Assembly: GCA_964356295.1 (NCBI GenBank)
Contig: CAYHHE010000066.1
Location: 1 to 16,158, forward strand
Direction: 5' to 3'
Length of the DNA stretch: 16,158 bases
DNA from: CAVQGZ01 sp964356295
Lineage (GTDB): Bacteria; Actinomycetota; Actinomycetes; Jiangellales; Jiangellaceae
The notes under the pieces: model-generated
What the model was told of the DNA's origin: nothing
Seen by the model: the letters and a program-made list of their open reading frames with translations, nothing else
The model's database searches: none
Part shown: piece by piece, positions 1 through 11,438 of the stretch
Numbering within the stretch: position 1 is the stretch's first letter
How the letters are laid out: each line of letters opens with the position of its first letter
Position numbers and translations under genes: made by a program

Positions 1-2268
<2,268 letters not shown>

Positions 2269-2272
2269 GAGA

Positions 2273-2276
2273 CCTC
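2273..2276 (-). promoter_or_regulatory. secA ribosome binding site overlapping the upstream stop codon
   Basis: On the minus strand the sequence reads TGAGGTCTCGTG. The TGA ends the winged-helix gene, GAGG is the Shine-Dalgarno sequence and GTG starts secA. The shared bases favour coupled translation of the two genes. Confidence 0.6.
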
Positions 2277-3378
2277 ATGGTAGGTGCCGCGCCACGTCGG
2301 CGGCGAGGTCACCGACCGGCTCGACCGTGATGCCGCCCAGGCCGAGCCAGGCGGCCATCTCCTCCAGCGCCACCGCGAGCTCCCCGGCGGTGGCGCCCGG
2401 GGCGTCCGGCTCGACCCACGCCGACCTCACGAGCAGGCGTCCCGCCCTTCGATCGGCCTTGAGGTCGACGCGGGCGGCCAACGTCTCGCCCAGTAGGAAG
2501 GGCAGCACGTAGTAGCCGTGCCGACGCTGCGGCTCCGGGACGTAGATCTCCAGGCGGTACCGGAAGGCGAACAGCCGCTCCACGCGCGGACGGGTCCAGA
2601 CCAGGGGGTCGAACGGCGCGAGCAGCGCGCGTCCGGTGGCCTGGCGGGGCAGCACCGCCTGGTGGTGGAGGTAGGCAGGCGCGGTCCATCCGTCCACCAC
2701 CGCGGGGGTGAGCGATCCCTGCTCGACCAGGGCTGCGACGGCCTGCCGGGTGTCGGCGGCCGGCAGCCGGTAGTAGTCGCGCAGGTCGGCCTCGGTGGCG
2801 ATGCCGTGCGCCCGGGCGGCCAGGCCCACCAGGGCAAGGACGGCGTCCGGACGAGGAGGGGTGGCGGTGGCGACGATGTCGGCGGGCAGTACCCGCTCGG
2901 GGAGGTCGTAGCGCCGCTCGAAGCCGGCACCTCGACCGGCCGCGCTGACCTGGCCGGACCAGAACAGGAACTCCAGGGCCGCCTTGACCTCGCTCCAGCG
3001 CCATCCCCAGGCCCGGCCGTCCGGCACGCTGCGGCCGTGGTGCCGCTCAAGCTCGGCGGCGGTGACCGGGCCCTCGTCGGCCACCGCCTGACCGATCGCC
3101 GCCACCAGGTCGGGTCGCTCGGTGGCGACCCGTCGCATGCCGCCCCAGGCCTCCTGGTCGGCGCGCTCCATCCGCCAGCGCAGCAGCGGGTGGATGCCCA
3201 CGGGGATCAGCGACGCCTCGTGCGCCCAGTACTCGACCAGGGCCCGCGGCGCGGCGCCGGCCGCCTGGTCCAGCCAGGACCGGTCGTAGGTGCCAAGCCG
3301 GCTGAACGCCGGCAGGTAGTGCGCCCGGGTGAGGACATTGACCGAGTCGACCTGCACGACGCCGAGGCGGCGGACCAC
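2275..3378 (-). CDS. YcaQ/AlkX-type winged-helix (HTH_42) protein, candidate DNA glycosylase; true start probably upstream
   Basis: This is a crosslink-repair protein family (HTH_42, COG3214). E. coli YcaQ/AlkX and Streptomyces AlkZ unhook bulky or crosslinked purine adducts from DNA. The first ATG/GTG/TTG-type start is GTG at 3378, giving 367 residues. Seen directly: the segment GVVQVDSVNVLTRAHYLP near the N-terminus contains Q-V-D, matching the Q-hydrophobic-D catalytic motif I recall for YcaQ-type members. Further on are YWAHEASLIP and the C-terminal PFDPLVWTRPRVERLF and YYVLPFLLGE blocks typical of the family. About 38 further family-like residues (including ERLSPAAARRIALAAQG) are encoded in frame upstream, up to 3495, without a standard start codon (see findings). 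It lies between hpf and secA; its TGA is embedded in the secA ribosome binding site. Membership in the family is secure; glycosylase activity is inferred. Confidence 0.85.
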   Translation of the reverse strand: MVRRLGVVQVDSVNVLTRAHYLPAFSRLGTYDRSWLDQAAGAAPRALVEYWAHEASLIPVGIHPLLRWRMERADQEAWGGMRRVATERPDLVAAIGQAVADEGPVTAAELERHHGRSVPDGRAWGWRWSEVKAALEFLFWSGQVSAAGRGAGFERRYDLPERVLPADIVATATPPRPDAVLALVGLAARAHGIATEADLRDYYRLPAADTRQAVAALVEQGSLTPAVVDGWTAPAYLHHQAVLPRQATGRALLAPFDPLVWTRPRVERLFAFRYRLEIYVPEPQRRHGYYVLPFLLGETLAARVDLKADRRAGRLLVRSAWVEPDAPGATAGELAVALEEMAAWLGLGGITVEPVGDLAADVARHLP

Positions 3379-3491
3379 CTCGACGACCTCGACGCGGCGA
3401 GCCCGGCTGCGCGGGCGGCGGTGCAGGCCCTGGGCGGCCAGGGCGATACGGCGAGCGGCGGCCGGCGAGAGCCTCTCGGCGCGTGTCCCGC

Positions 3492-4091
3492 TCAGACCTC
3501 GAGCCGGATCACGCCGTACTGGTATCCGCGCCGTCGGTAGACGACGCTGGGCAGCCGGCTCGTCTCGTCGACGAACAGGTAGAAGTCGTGCCCGACCAGC
3601 TCCATCTCGTACAGCGCCTGGTCCAGGCTCATCGGCGCGGCATGGTGGGTCTTCTCCCGCACCACCAGCCGGTCGTGCTCGGCGACGGTGTCCGGACCGG
3701 GCTCCGCCGACGGCGCGGCCACCTGCTCGACGGCGACCGGCGCCTCGGCGCCCGCGACGGTCACCTCGCGTCCGTTCGCCCGCACCCGGCGCTGGCGGCG
3801 GCGGTCAGCGGCCCGGCGCAGCCGCCCCTCCAGCCGGGCCACCGCCACGTCCAGCGCGGCGTAGCGGTCCTGGGCCGCTGCCTCGGCACGGATCACCGGC
3901 CCCTTGGACCGGGCGGTTATCTCCACCCGCTCGGCCTCGGCCGCCAGCCTCGGGTTGGACTCGTGGGTGACCTCGACGTCGATCCGGCTGAGCCGGTCGT
4001 CGTACTTGGTGAGCCTGTCCAGCTTGTCGGCGACGTGCTGACGGAACCGATCCGGCACCTCGGTCTTGCGACCCCTGACCACAATCTCCAT
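3492..4091 (-). CDS. hpf: Ribosome hibernation promoting factor, long form (HPF/RaiA family)
   Basis: Long-form HPF binds the small ribosomal subunit and dimerises 70S ribosomes into inactive 100S particles during stasis. The protein is 199 residues from ATG at 4091. Residues 1 to about 100 form the S30AE domain (MEIVVRGRKTEVPDRFR, then DVEVTHESNPRL). A charged linker with RRRQRR follows. The C-terminal dimerisation domain occupies roughly 140 to 199, with DQALYEMELVGHDFYLFVDE and the closing RRRGYQYGVIRLEV. A GTG two codons upstream (4097) overlaps the Shine-Dalgarno sequence, so the ATG is preferred. It follows the comF-like gene by 33 bases and precedes the glycosylase gene directly. Long HPF next to secA is a common actinobacterial arrangement. 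Confidence 0.95.
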   Translation of the reverse strand: MEIVVRGRKTEVPDRFRQHVADKLDRLTKYDDRLSRIDVEVTHESNPRLAAEAERVEITARSKGPVIRAEAAAQDRYAALDVAVARLEGRLRRAADRRRQRRVRANGREVTVAGAEAPVAVEQVAAPSAEPGPDTVAEHDRLVVREKTHHAAPMSLDQALYEMELVGHDFYLFVDETSRLPSVVYRRRGYQYGVIRLEV

Positions 4092-4096
4092 GGCCA

Positions 4097-4101
4097 CCTC
4101 C
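4097..4101 (-). promoter_or_regulatory. hpf ribosome binding site that decides the start
   Basis: GGAGG on the minus strand ends 5 bases before the ATG at 4091. The alternative GTG at 4097 would sit inside this site, so the ATG is the better start. Confidence 0.7.
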
Positions 4102-4124
4102 CGGCGTCCTCGCGAACTCTCACG

Positions 4125-4889
4125 CTAGTCCGTCGACCCGGGGGTCCGAACCGGCCATCGGTCCCTACTGCGCAGCAGGACGGGCGCGGCCACCACGGCC
4201 GCGACGATGCGCTGCGGGAGTACTCCGTTGGCCCGCAGCGCAGCGGCGCCGGCGGCCAGGGTGGCCCCCGACGAGCAGATGTCGTCGACCAGCACGACCC
4301 ACCCGCCGCCCGTCAGCCGCTGCGGGCGGGTCACCGTCATCGCGTGGGCCAGGTTGGCCTGGCGCTGCTGCAGGGACAGCCCGGCCTGGTCGGCGACCCC
4401 TCGAGACTGCGCCAGCACGACGGCGGTCCGAGCCGGCCGGTCGGTGGGGAGGGTGCCGGCCGCGACCGCCGCCATCCGGCGCACCGGGTCGTGGCCGCGG
4501 CGCCGGGTTGCCGCCGGCGACGACGGGATCGGGACCAGCAGCACCGGGCCCGGCGGCCCTCCTGACGGTCCTGGCGGCGGTGCCGCGGTCGCGACGGCCG
4601 CGGCGAGCAGCCGCCCGAGCGGGCCGGCGGCCGCGGTCCGGCCGTGCTCCTTGTGGGCCAGCAGCAGGCGCCGGACGGCTCCGGTGTAGTCGGCAGCGGC
4701 CAGCGTCGGGGGGAAGCCGTCGGGGGGGTCGAGCGGACGCACCGGTCGAGGGACCGCGGCTGCAGCGTCGAGATCGCTGCGGCAGGGCGGGCAGACCGGC
4801 CCGGGGGCGACCGCGGCGGCGCAGCAGGCGCAGGTCTCGGCCAGCAGCAGGTCGCGTGCCGCGGTGACCAGCGTGGTCCAGGCGCCCAT
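4125..4889 (-). CDS. ComF-family protein with zinc finger and phosphoribosyltransferase domain
   Basis: ComF-family proteins are cytosolic; in naturally competent bacteria they support DNA uptake, while their role in actinobacteria is unclear. The 254-residue product starts with ATG at 4889. An N-terminal zinc-finger-like pair is visible (C20/C22/C23 and C33/C36, with CPPC). Next comes the family block DYTGAVRRLLLAHKEHG around residues 67 to 83. The type I phosphoribosyltransferase fold ends in the PRPP-binding loop VVLVDDICSSGATL near residues 198 to 211; the aspartate pair is intact. VPIPSSPAATRRRGHDPV in the middle is also typical. It lies 76 bases after lpqB and upstream of hpf, the same order as in mycobacteria. 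The extreme C-terminus (RSRDRWPVRTPGSTD) is not conserved. A substrate cannot be named. Confidence 0.92.
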   Translation of the reverse strand: MGAWTTLVTAARDLLLAETCACCAAAVAPGPVCPPCRSDLDAAAAVPRPVRPLDPPDGFPPTLAAADYTGAVRRLLLAHKEHGRTAAAGPLGRLLAAAVATAAPPPGPSGGPPGPVLLVPIPSSPAATRRRGHDPVRRMAAVAAGTLPTDRPARTAVVLAQSRGVADQAGLSLQQRQANLAHAMTVTRPQRLTGGGWVVLVDDICSSGATLAAGAAALRANGVLPQRIVAAVVAAPVLLRSRDRWPVRTPGSTD

Positions 4890-4931
4890 CGCGGCTCACG
4901 GTGCCGCGACGAGGGTCGCGGGCACACCTGG

Positions 4932-4952
4932 GTCGTCCGTGCTGTGGACGAC
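4932..4952 (-). other. Intergenic inverted repeat between lpqB and the comF-like gene
   Basis: Seven-base arms GTCGTCC and GGACGAC flank a 7-base loop, in the 76-base space after the lpqB stop. There is no following T-tract on the minus strand. It could be a weak or U-less terminator, a processing hairpin, or chance in GC-rich DNA. Confidence 0.25.
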
Positions 4953-4965
4953 ACACCGATGACGC

Positions 4966-6699
4966 TCAGCCTGGGTAGATCGGCGAGCGCGCCGGGACCA
5001 GCGGCACCCACTCCTGCAGGGCGTCCTGCCGCAGCACCACGGGCTGGGCCTCCTCGGAGCCATCGAGGACCACCGGGCCGGTGCCGATCACCAACGGCTG
5101 GCCGGGCGACACCGTCACGCTCTGGGCCCCGCTCACCTCTCCCCTGCTGCTCAGCGTGGCGTTCGACAGCTCGACTAGGTACGGCTGCGGCTCGCCCTCG
5201 TCGCTGGCCAGCAGCGCCAGCGCGGTCGCCGATGCCCACGCGACGTCCACCGGGTCGACCTGCTCCAGCGGCAGGTCACGCGGCTGGCCCAGCTCGAGGC
5301 CCCCGTCCGGCCCGACGAGCACCAGGGCGAGCAGCAGCCGCGGGCCGGAGTCGGTCTGGTAGACTGCGGCCGCCCGCACCCCGTCCGGGGCCAGGGTGAG
5401 ACGCTCCACCCGCACCTGCTCCAGCGCTCCGCCCGGGATGGCCACCGGCTCGGGCTGCTCCCCCAGGAGCAGGACGCGGCTGCTCTGGGCACCCCGGTCG
5501 ACCAGCCACACCCGGTTCTCGCGGTCGTAGGACGGCACCGACAGGTCCGAGCCGACCTCGACGGTCTCGGACTCCGCCCCCTGGGACAGGCGGGCTCGGA
5601 TCAGCGTCGTCCCGCCCTCGGAGACCGCGACGGCCTGGGTCGCGACCCGGTTCACCGCCACCGACCTGAACCCGGCGGGCTCGCCGAGGGGACCCGGGAC
5701 GGGTTCGGCCTGCTCGTCGTCCACGGCAACGACGCGGCCGTCGGCGACCGCGAACAGCTCGTCGCCGGCGGGGACGTCGGCAGGGTCGTAGACCGCGTAC
5801 TCGTCGGCCGAGACGATCCCGGTCTGGCTTCGCGGCAGCGCCAGCGGCTGCCCGTCGGCCAGCACCTGGATCTCGGCCACCCCGGGGGCCTGCCGAAGCG
5901 TCCAGGCCAGCTGGGCGGCAAGCCGGTCACGCTGCTCCGCCGAGGTGGCGGCCACCTGCGAGGTGAGGTCGACCCGCGCCAGAGTGCCGGCCTGGACGAC
6001 CGCGCCCGAGGCGAGGTCGACCCCGGGGCCGAGCGCGGAGCGCACGGCCGGGTCCAGCCACTGGGTCGGTCCGTCGAGCAGCTCCTGGACCAGCAGCGTC
6101 GGCAGGTTGCCGCGCACCGGGAGGTAGATGAGGTCGGGCACCAGCACGTCGTATGCGGGGTCGAAGAAGTAGCTGGAGAACGCGCCGAACTCGCGGGTGA
6201 AGTCGAAGGCGGTCATGACCAGACCGTCGGGCGGGGTCGCGATCCGGTACTGCCCGTCGACCTGCTCAACGGCCAGGTCGAGCACCAGCCGCGAGCCCTC
6301 CTCCACGGCGCTGTAGCTGCCGTCCTCGCTGACCCGGGCATCCAGCCCAAGCGAGATGGCCACGCCCTCCTCGGTCTGGGAGACGTTGCGGGAGCCCTCT
6401 CCGGCGCCGTAGAGCGCGATCCCCGACTCGGGGCGCCACTGCGACGCGGCGTCCGGGGTGAGGAACTCCCGCGCCGTGGGGTAGCCGGGCTGGTAGGACG
6501 CCATGGCGGCCAGGAACCCCTCGACGATGGCCACCGGGGAGTCCCCGTCGCGCGGGCCGGTGGCGATGACCGCGACGTTCGGCGGGGGCACCGGCTCGCC
6601 CGCGGCACGGCCCTCCACGACCGGTCCGCTGGTGGGGACGGACACGCAGCCGGCGAGCACCAGCGTCGCAGCCAGCAGGAGGGGCAACCGCCGCCTCAC
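4966..6699 (-). CDS. lpqB: Lipoprotein LpqB, accessory to the MtrAB two-component system
   Basis: LpqB is a surface lipoprotein that interacts with the MtrB sensor and influences MtrA signalling and envelope physiology in actinobacteria. The 577-residue product starts at GTG 6699. The signal peptide is short: RRR, a hydrophobic stretch, then lipobox LAGC with the acylated cysteine at residue 18. A GerMN domain spans about 200 to 288, including LLVQELLDGPTQWLDPAVRS and ARVDLTSQVAATS. The remaining C-terminal half is the predicted beta-propeller. Length matches the mycobacterial protein (about 583). The start is chosen because GTGA overlaps the mtrB TGA by 4 bases and immediately precedes the lipobox; an ATG/GTG-type start at 6885 would add a non-conserved 62-residue leader antiparallel to nothing but within mtrB. 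Co-translation with mtrB is likely. Confidence 0.96.
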   Translation of the reverse strand: MRRRLPLLLAATLVLAGCVSVPTSGPVVEGRAAGEPVPPPNVAVIATGPRDGDSPVAIVEGFLAAMASYQPGYPTAREFLTPDAASQWRPESGIALYGAGEGSRNVSQTEEGVAISLGLDARVSEDGSYSAVEEGSRLVLDLAVEQVDGQYRIATPPDGLVMTAFDFTREFGAFSSYFFDPAYDVLVPDLIYLPVRGNLPTLLVQELLDGPTQWLDPAVRSALGPGVDLASGAVVQAGTLARVDLTSQVAATSAEQRDRLAAQLAWTLRQAPGVAEIQVLADGQPLALPRSQTGIVSADEYAVYDPADVPAGDELFAVADGRVVAVDDEQAEPVPGPLGEPAGFRSVAVNRVATQAVAVSEGGTTLIRARLSQGAESETVEVGSDLSVPSYDRENRVWLVDRGAQSSRVLLLGEQPEPVAIPGGALEQVRVERLTLAPDGVRAAAVYQTDSGPRLLLALVLVGPDGGLELGQPRDLPLEQVDPVDVAWASATALALLASDEGEPQPYLVELSNATLSSRGEVSGAQSVTVSPGQPLVIGTGPVVLDGSEEAQPVVLRQDALQEWVPLVPARSPIYPG

Positions 6700-8363
6700 G
6701 GTCCCACCGCCGCGTCGGACTCCTCGCCCGACCCGTCCGGTGGGACGGGGTCGAGCACGGGACGGGCGAAGGCCTGCGTCGGGGCGTCCTCGGGGACCAG
6801 CAGCAGCGGGGACGGCCCGGGGTCCTCCCCGGCGACCCTGGGCAGGGTGAGCCGGAAGCAGGAGCCGGCACCCGGCTCGCCCCACGCCTGCAGCCGCCCG
6901 CCGTGGATCCTCGCGTCCTCCAGGGAGATCGCCAGGCCCAGGCCGGAGCCCCCGGTGGTTCGGGCGCGCGCCGGATCGGCCCGCCAGAACCGGTTGAAGA
7001 CCCTGTCGATCTGGTCCGGCTCCAGGCCGACGCCACGGTCACGGACGCTGACGGCGACGGCCCGCTCGCTCACGCCCAGGGTGACCGACACCGGACGCCC
7101 CTCGCCGTGCTCGATCGCGTTCGAGACCAGGTTGCGCAGGATCCGGGCGACCCGGCGCGGGTCCATCACCACCGTGGTCGGCGTGCCCGGCAGGTCCAGC
7201 AGCACCTCGACCTCGGCGTCCCTGGCCAGCGCGGACAGCCCCTCACACACCGAGGACACCACGTCCCGGATGTCGACCTCCTCGAGGTCGAGCCCGGCCG
7301 CGCCGGCGTCGATGCGACTGATCTCCAGCAGGTCGGACAGCAGGGCCTCGAACCGGTCGAGCTCGGACTGCATGAGCTCCGAGGCACGGCGGGTCCCGGG
7401 GTCGAGCCGCTCGCGCTGGTCGTGGAGCAGGTCCGCGGCCATCCGGACGGTGGTCAGCGGCGTGCGCAGCTCGTGGGAGACGTCGCTGACGAACCTCTGC
7501 TGGAGCCGGGACAGCTCCTCGAGCTGGACGATCTGTCGCTGCAGGCTGCCCGCCATGTGGTTGAACGACTGGGCCAGCCGCCCCAGCTCGTCCTTGGGGT
7601 TCCCGGCCGGCACGACCATCCGTTCGTCGAGCGCGCCGCCAGCCAGCTGCTCGGCGGTCACGGCCGCGAGCTGCACCGGGCGCACGACCTGCCGGACGAC
7701 GATCAGGGCGATCCCGCTCAGCAGCAGCACCACGAGCACGGCGACGCTGCCGACCGACCGGCTGACCAGGGAAAGGGTCTCCTCCTGCTGGGTCAGCGGG
7801 AACAGGTAGTACAGCTCGTAGACCCCGATGGACGGCACCGGCACCTGGGCCCCGGCGGCCAGCCCGGGCTCGGCGGTGCCGTCCTGGTAGCGCACGGTGG
7901 TGGGCGTCCAGTACAGCGACTCATCGGCCTGGACCGCCTCGCGCAGCGCGTCGGGGACCGAGGACGGCTGGACTCCTCGGGAGGTTCGGGTGGCCCGAGA
8001 GGCTGCCGAGGCGTCCGGGTCGTCGCTGCCGGCCAGCAGCAGCACCACGTCGTAGCGACCAGAGGCCGCCCCGGCCCCGGCCAGGTTCTGCACCACGGCG
8101 GTGAGCAGCTGCCCGACGGTGGCCGGGTCGATCGACTGCGCGGCCTGCAGCTGAGTGCGGGCCGATGCCACCCCCGCGGCGGTGTCGTCGACGGCGGCGT
8201 CGACCAGGGCCGACTGCAGACCTGAGCTGACCTGCCGCAGCAAGGTGGTGGCCAGCACCGACATGACCATGACCGACAGCGCGAGCGTGGTGACCACGAC
8301 CCGCACCTGGATCGAGCCCCGCCACCACCGGGCGAGCGCTCGGGACGGCGAGCGGATGGCCAC
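6696..8363 (-). CDS. mtrB: Two-component sensor histidine kinase MtrB
   Basis: MtrB is the membrane kinase partner of MtrA, controlling cell-wall, division and osmotic responses. The 555-residue protein has a first membrane helix at about 20 to 42, an extracellular sensor region to about 203, a second helix at about 204 to 226, then HAMP at about 227 to 280. The dimerisation/phosphoacceptor motif SDVSHELRTPL places the phospho-histidine at H297. ATPase motifs are intact: N-box NLVSNAIEHG (411 to 420), G1 DRGVGLEPD (442 to 450), F-box FNRFWRAD, and G2 GGSGLGLAIS (471 to 480). A Pro/Asp-rich tail of about 45 residues follows the kinase domain. The GTG start at 8363 is 3 bases after the mtrA TAG; its TGA overlaps the lpqB GTG, so mtrA-mtrB-lpqB forms one operon. 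Confidence 0.97.
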   Translation of the reverse strand: MAIRSPSRALARWWRGSIQVRVVVTTLALSVMVMSVLATTLLRQVSSGLQSALVDAAVDDTAAGVASARTQLQAAQSIDPATVGQLLTAVVQNLAGAGAASGRYDVVLLLAGSDDPDASAASRATRTSRGVQPSSVPDALREAVQADESLYWTPTTVRYQDGTAEPGLAAGAQVPVPSIGVYELYYLFPLTQQEETLSLVSRSVGSVAVLVVLLLSGIALIVVRQVVRPVQLAAVTAEQLAGGALDERMVVPAGNPKDELGRLAQSFNHMAGSLQRQIVQLEELSRLQQRFVSDVSHELRTPLTTVRMAADLLHDQRERLDPGTRRASELMQSELDRFEALLSDLLEISRIDAGAAGLDLEEVDIRDVVSSVCEGLSALARDAEVEVLLDLPGTPTTVVMDPRRVARILRNLVSNAIEHGEGRPVSVTLGVSERAVAVSVRDRGVGLEPDQIDRVFNRFWRADPARARTTGGSGLGLAISLEDARIHGGRLQAWGEPGAGSCFRLTLPRVAGEDPGPSPLLLVPEDAPTQAFARPVLDPVPPDGSGEESDAAVGP

Positions 8364-8366
8364 GGG

Positions 8367-8807
8367 CTACCCCGAGGCTGCCTTGTAGCCCACCCCGCGG
8401 ACGGTCTGGACGATCTCCGGGTGCTCCGGGTCGGCCTCGATCTTGGCCCGCAGCCGCTGCACGTGGACGTTGACCAGCCGGGTGTCGGCGGAGTGCCGGT
8501 ACCCCCACACCTGCTCGAGCAGCTCCTCGCGGGTGAATACCTGCCACGGTCGCCGGGCGAGGCAGACCAGCAGGTCGAACTCCAGCGGGGTCAGCGGGAT
8601 CTGCTCCTGGCCGCGGCGCACCACGTGCCCGGCCACGTCGATGGTCAGGTCGCCGACGGTCAGCGTGGTCGGACGGGGTTGATCGTTACCGCGCAGCCGG
8701 GTGCGGACCCGCGCCACCAGCTCCTTGGGCTTGAACGGCTTGACCACGTAGTCGTCCGCGCCGGACTCCAGGCCGAGCACCACGTCGACGGTGTCGGTCT
8801 TGGCGGT
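8367..8807 (-). CDS. mtrA: Response regulator MtrA, C-terminal part; N-terminus lost in assembly gap
   Basis: MtrA is the OmpR/PhoB-type DNA-binding regulator activated by MtrB. The frame is open from the N gap to TAG at 8367, giving 146 residues. It begins TAKTDTVDVVLGLESGADDY, the end of the receiver domain, with the conserved lysine in VVKPFKPKEL. The winged-helix effector domain follows: LTPLEFDLLVCLARRPWQVF, then the recognition-helix region WGYRHSADTRLVNVHVQRLR and VRGVGYKAASG at the C-terminus. The phosphoacceptor aspartate and the first ~80 residues are not in the sequence because they fall in or beyond the Ns. An internal GTG at 8783 is not a real start. The degree of match to MtrA and the mtrB neighbour make the assignment secure. 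Confidence 0.96.
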   Translation of the reverse strand, partial: TAKTDTVDVVLGLESGADDYVVKPFKPKELVARVRTRLRGNDQPRPTTLTVGDLTIDVAGHVVRRGQEQIPLTPLEFDLLVCLARRPWQVFTREELLEQVWGYRHSADTRLVNVHVQRLRAKIEADPEHPEIVQTVRGVGYKAASG

Positions 8808-8907
8808 NNNNNNNNNNNNNNNNNNNNNNNNNNNNNNNNNNNNNNNNNNNNNNNNNNNNNNNNNNNNNNNNNNNNNNNNNNNNNNNNNNNNNNNNNNNNN
8901 NNNNNNN
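8808..8907. other. Assembly gap of exactly 100 N
   Basis: The run of Ns lies between the truncated 5' ends of two divergent genes (mtrA on minus, the membrane protein on plus). A round number of 100 suggests a placeholder for unknown length. It hides the start of both genes and the intervening promoters. Confidence 0.99.
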
Positions 8908-9914
8908 GGGGTGTACCGGGCCTACGGCTGGGGCGGGCCACCCCCGGCGCCCAAGCCGGGCAGCATCCCGCTGCGTCCGCTGGGGGTGGGCGACATCCTC
9001 GAGGGCACCTTCGCCGTCCTGCGGCGCTACCCCGGGGCCACGCTGGGGTCCTCGGCGGTGATCGTCGGGCTGGTCAGCCTGCTGCAGGTGCTGCTCCTGC
9101 TTCCGGTGGTCAGTGAGCTCAACGCGCTGGCCGACGTCGCGGTCCAGACCACCGACCCGGACCGCATCCTCGACGCGGTGCAGGCCGTGCCGTGGAGCGC
9201 GGTGGTCGCCGGCAGCCTGCTGGTCGGGATGCTGTCGTTCGTGCTGTTCGTCCTGCTCGCCGGGCTGCTGTCGGTCGTGGTGGGGCAGTCGGTCGTCGGT
9301 CAGCCGCTGAGCTTCGGCGGGGCCTGGAGTCGGCTGCTGCCCCGCCTGCCGAGGTTGCTAGCGGCGGTGCTGCTGGTGTCGCTGCTGGTGGGTGCGGTGT
9401 GGCTGGTCACCACGCTGGTGTGGGTGCTGGTCGTCGCCGCGGACGCACCCGCGGCGGTGGTGGCGCTCATGGTTCTGCTCACCGTGCTGGTCACCGTTCC
9501 GCTGTCGATCTACCTCGGGGTGCGGCTCTCGCTCACCACCCCGGCGGTCGCCCTGGAGAGCACCGACAGCGGCCCGATCAGCCCAGTCATGGGTGTGCGG
9601 CGTTCGTGGCTGCTGGTGTCGGGTGCGTGGTGGCGCACCTTCGGCATCGTGCTGCTGGGCGGGGTGATCGCCGGGGCGCTGGCGCAGGTGATCGCCATCC
9701 CGCTGGACATCGTGGTGTCGGCCGCGTCGCTGGACACGAGCGTGGCGGTGGTGGCCAGCGTGGTGGCGGCCGGTGTCGGCCAGGCCCTGGCCCTGCCGAT
9801 CTCCGGGCTGGTTCTCGGGCTGGTGTACGTCGACCGGCGCATCCGGGCCGAGCGCCTGGACGTGGCGCTGGCCCGGGCGGCCGGCGTGGACCTACCAGGG
9901 TCGCCGCAGCAGGC

Positions 9915-9921
<7 letters not shown>
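8908..9921 (+). CDS. Multi-pass membrane protein with GPDPase-type membrane domain; N-terminus lost in assembly gap
   Basis: The only plus-strand gene in the window; 337 residues are visible. The sequence starts in a Gly/Pro/Tyr-rich cytosolic stretch (YGWGGPPPAPKPGSIPLRPL), then GVGDILEGTFAVLRRYPGATLG. This matches the actinobacterial proteins annotated as glycerophosphoryl diester phosphodiesterase membrane domain-containing; only a short N-terminal part is probably missing. About six hydrophobic helices follow, with a characteristic central block VRLSLTTPAVALES and GVRRSWLLVSGAWWRTFGIVLL, and the terminal segment GLVYVDRRIRAERLDVALARAAG. No catalytic phosphodiesterase domain is visible, so enzymatic activity should not be assumed; the function is unknown. 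Its TAG overlaps the end of ahcY on the other strand by 7 bases. In relatives similar genes lie next to mtrA, divergently transcribed. Confidence 0.85.
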
Positions 9922-11375
<1,454 letters not shown>

Positions 11376-11380
11376 CGGGG

Positions 11381-11386
11381 CTCCTC
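11381..11386 (-). promoter_or_regulatory. ahcY ribosome binding site
   Basis: GAGGAG on the minus strand lies 5 bases before the GTG start at 11375. Upstream leader bases CACCTC (near 11435) and ATCTCC (near 11418) could pair with it; regulation by such pairing is speculative. Confidence 0.6.
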
Positions 11387-11397
11387 GATGTTGGGGG

Positions 11398-11431
11398 TCT
11401 GTCGGGGGTTTGTCGGAGATCTGTCGGGGGT
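11398..11431. repeat. Three-copy 11-base tandem repeat in the ahcY leader
   Basis: On the plus strand the units are TCTGTCGGGGG (11398), TTTGTCGGAGA (11409) and TCTGTCGGGGG (11420), followed by T. First and third copies are identical, the middle differs at three positions. The repeat lies entirely in the 63 bases between the CDF remnant and ahcY. It could be a binding site for a regulator, since 11 bases is about one helical turn, or debris from the deletion that destroyed the CDF gene. Confidence 0.7.
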
Positions 11432-11438
11432 GAGGTGC

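Noticed and set aside
6700..6885. Longer N-terminus for lpqB starting at 6885
   Set aside because: It overlaps mtrB fully, is Arg/Gly/Pro-rich, and would bury the signal peptide; the GTGA junction at 6699 fits the lipobox.
6903..8225. 440-residue plus-strand open frame opposite mtrB
   Set aside because: Antisense shadow of a well-supported histidine kinase; no domain recognised.
11376..11438. SAH riboswitch ahead of ahcY
   Set aside because: The 63-base leader is short for that RNA and shows no recognisable conserved core; it contains the 11-base repeats instead.
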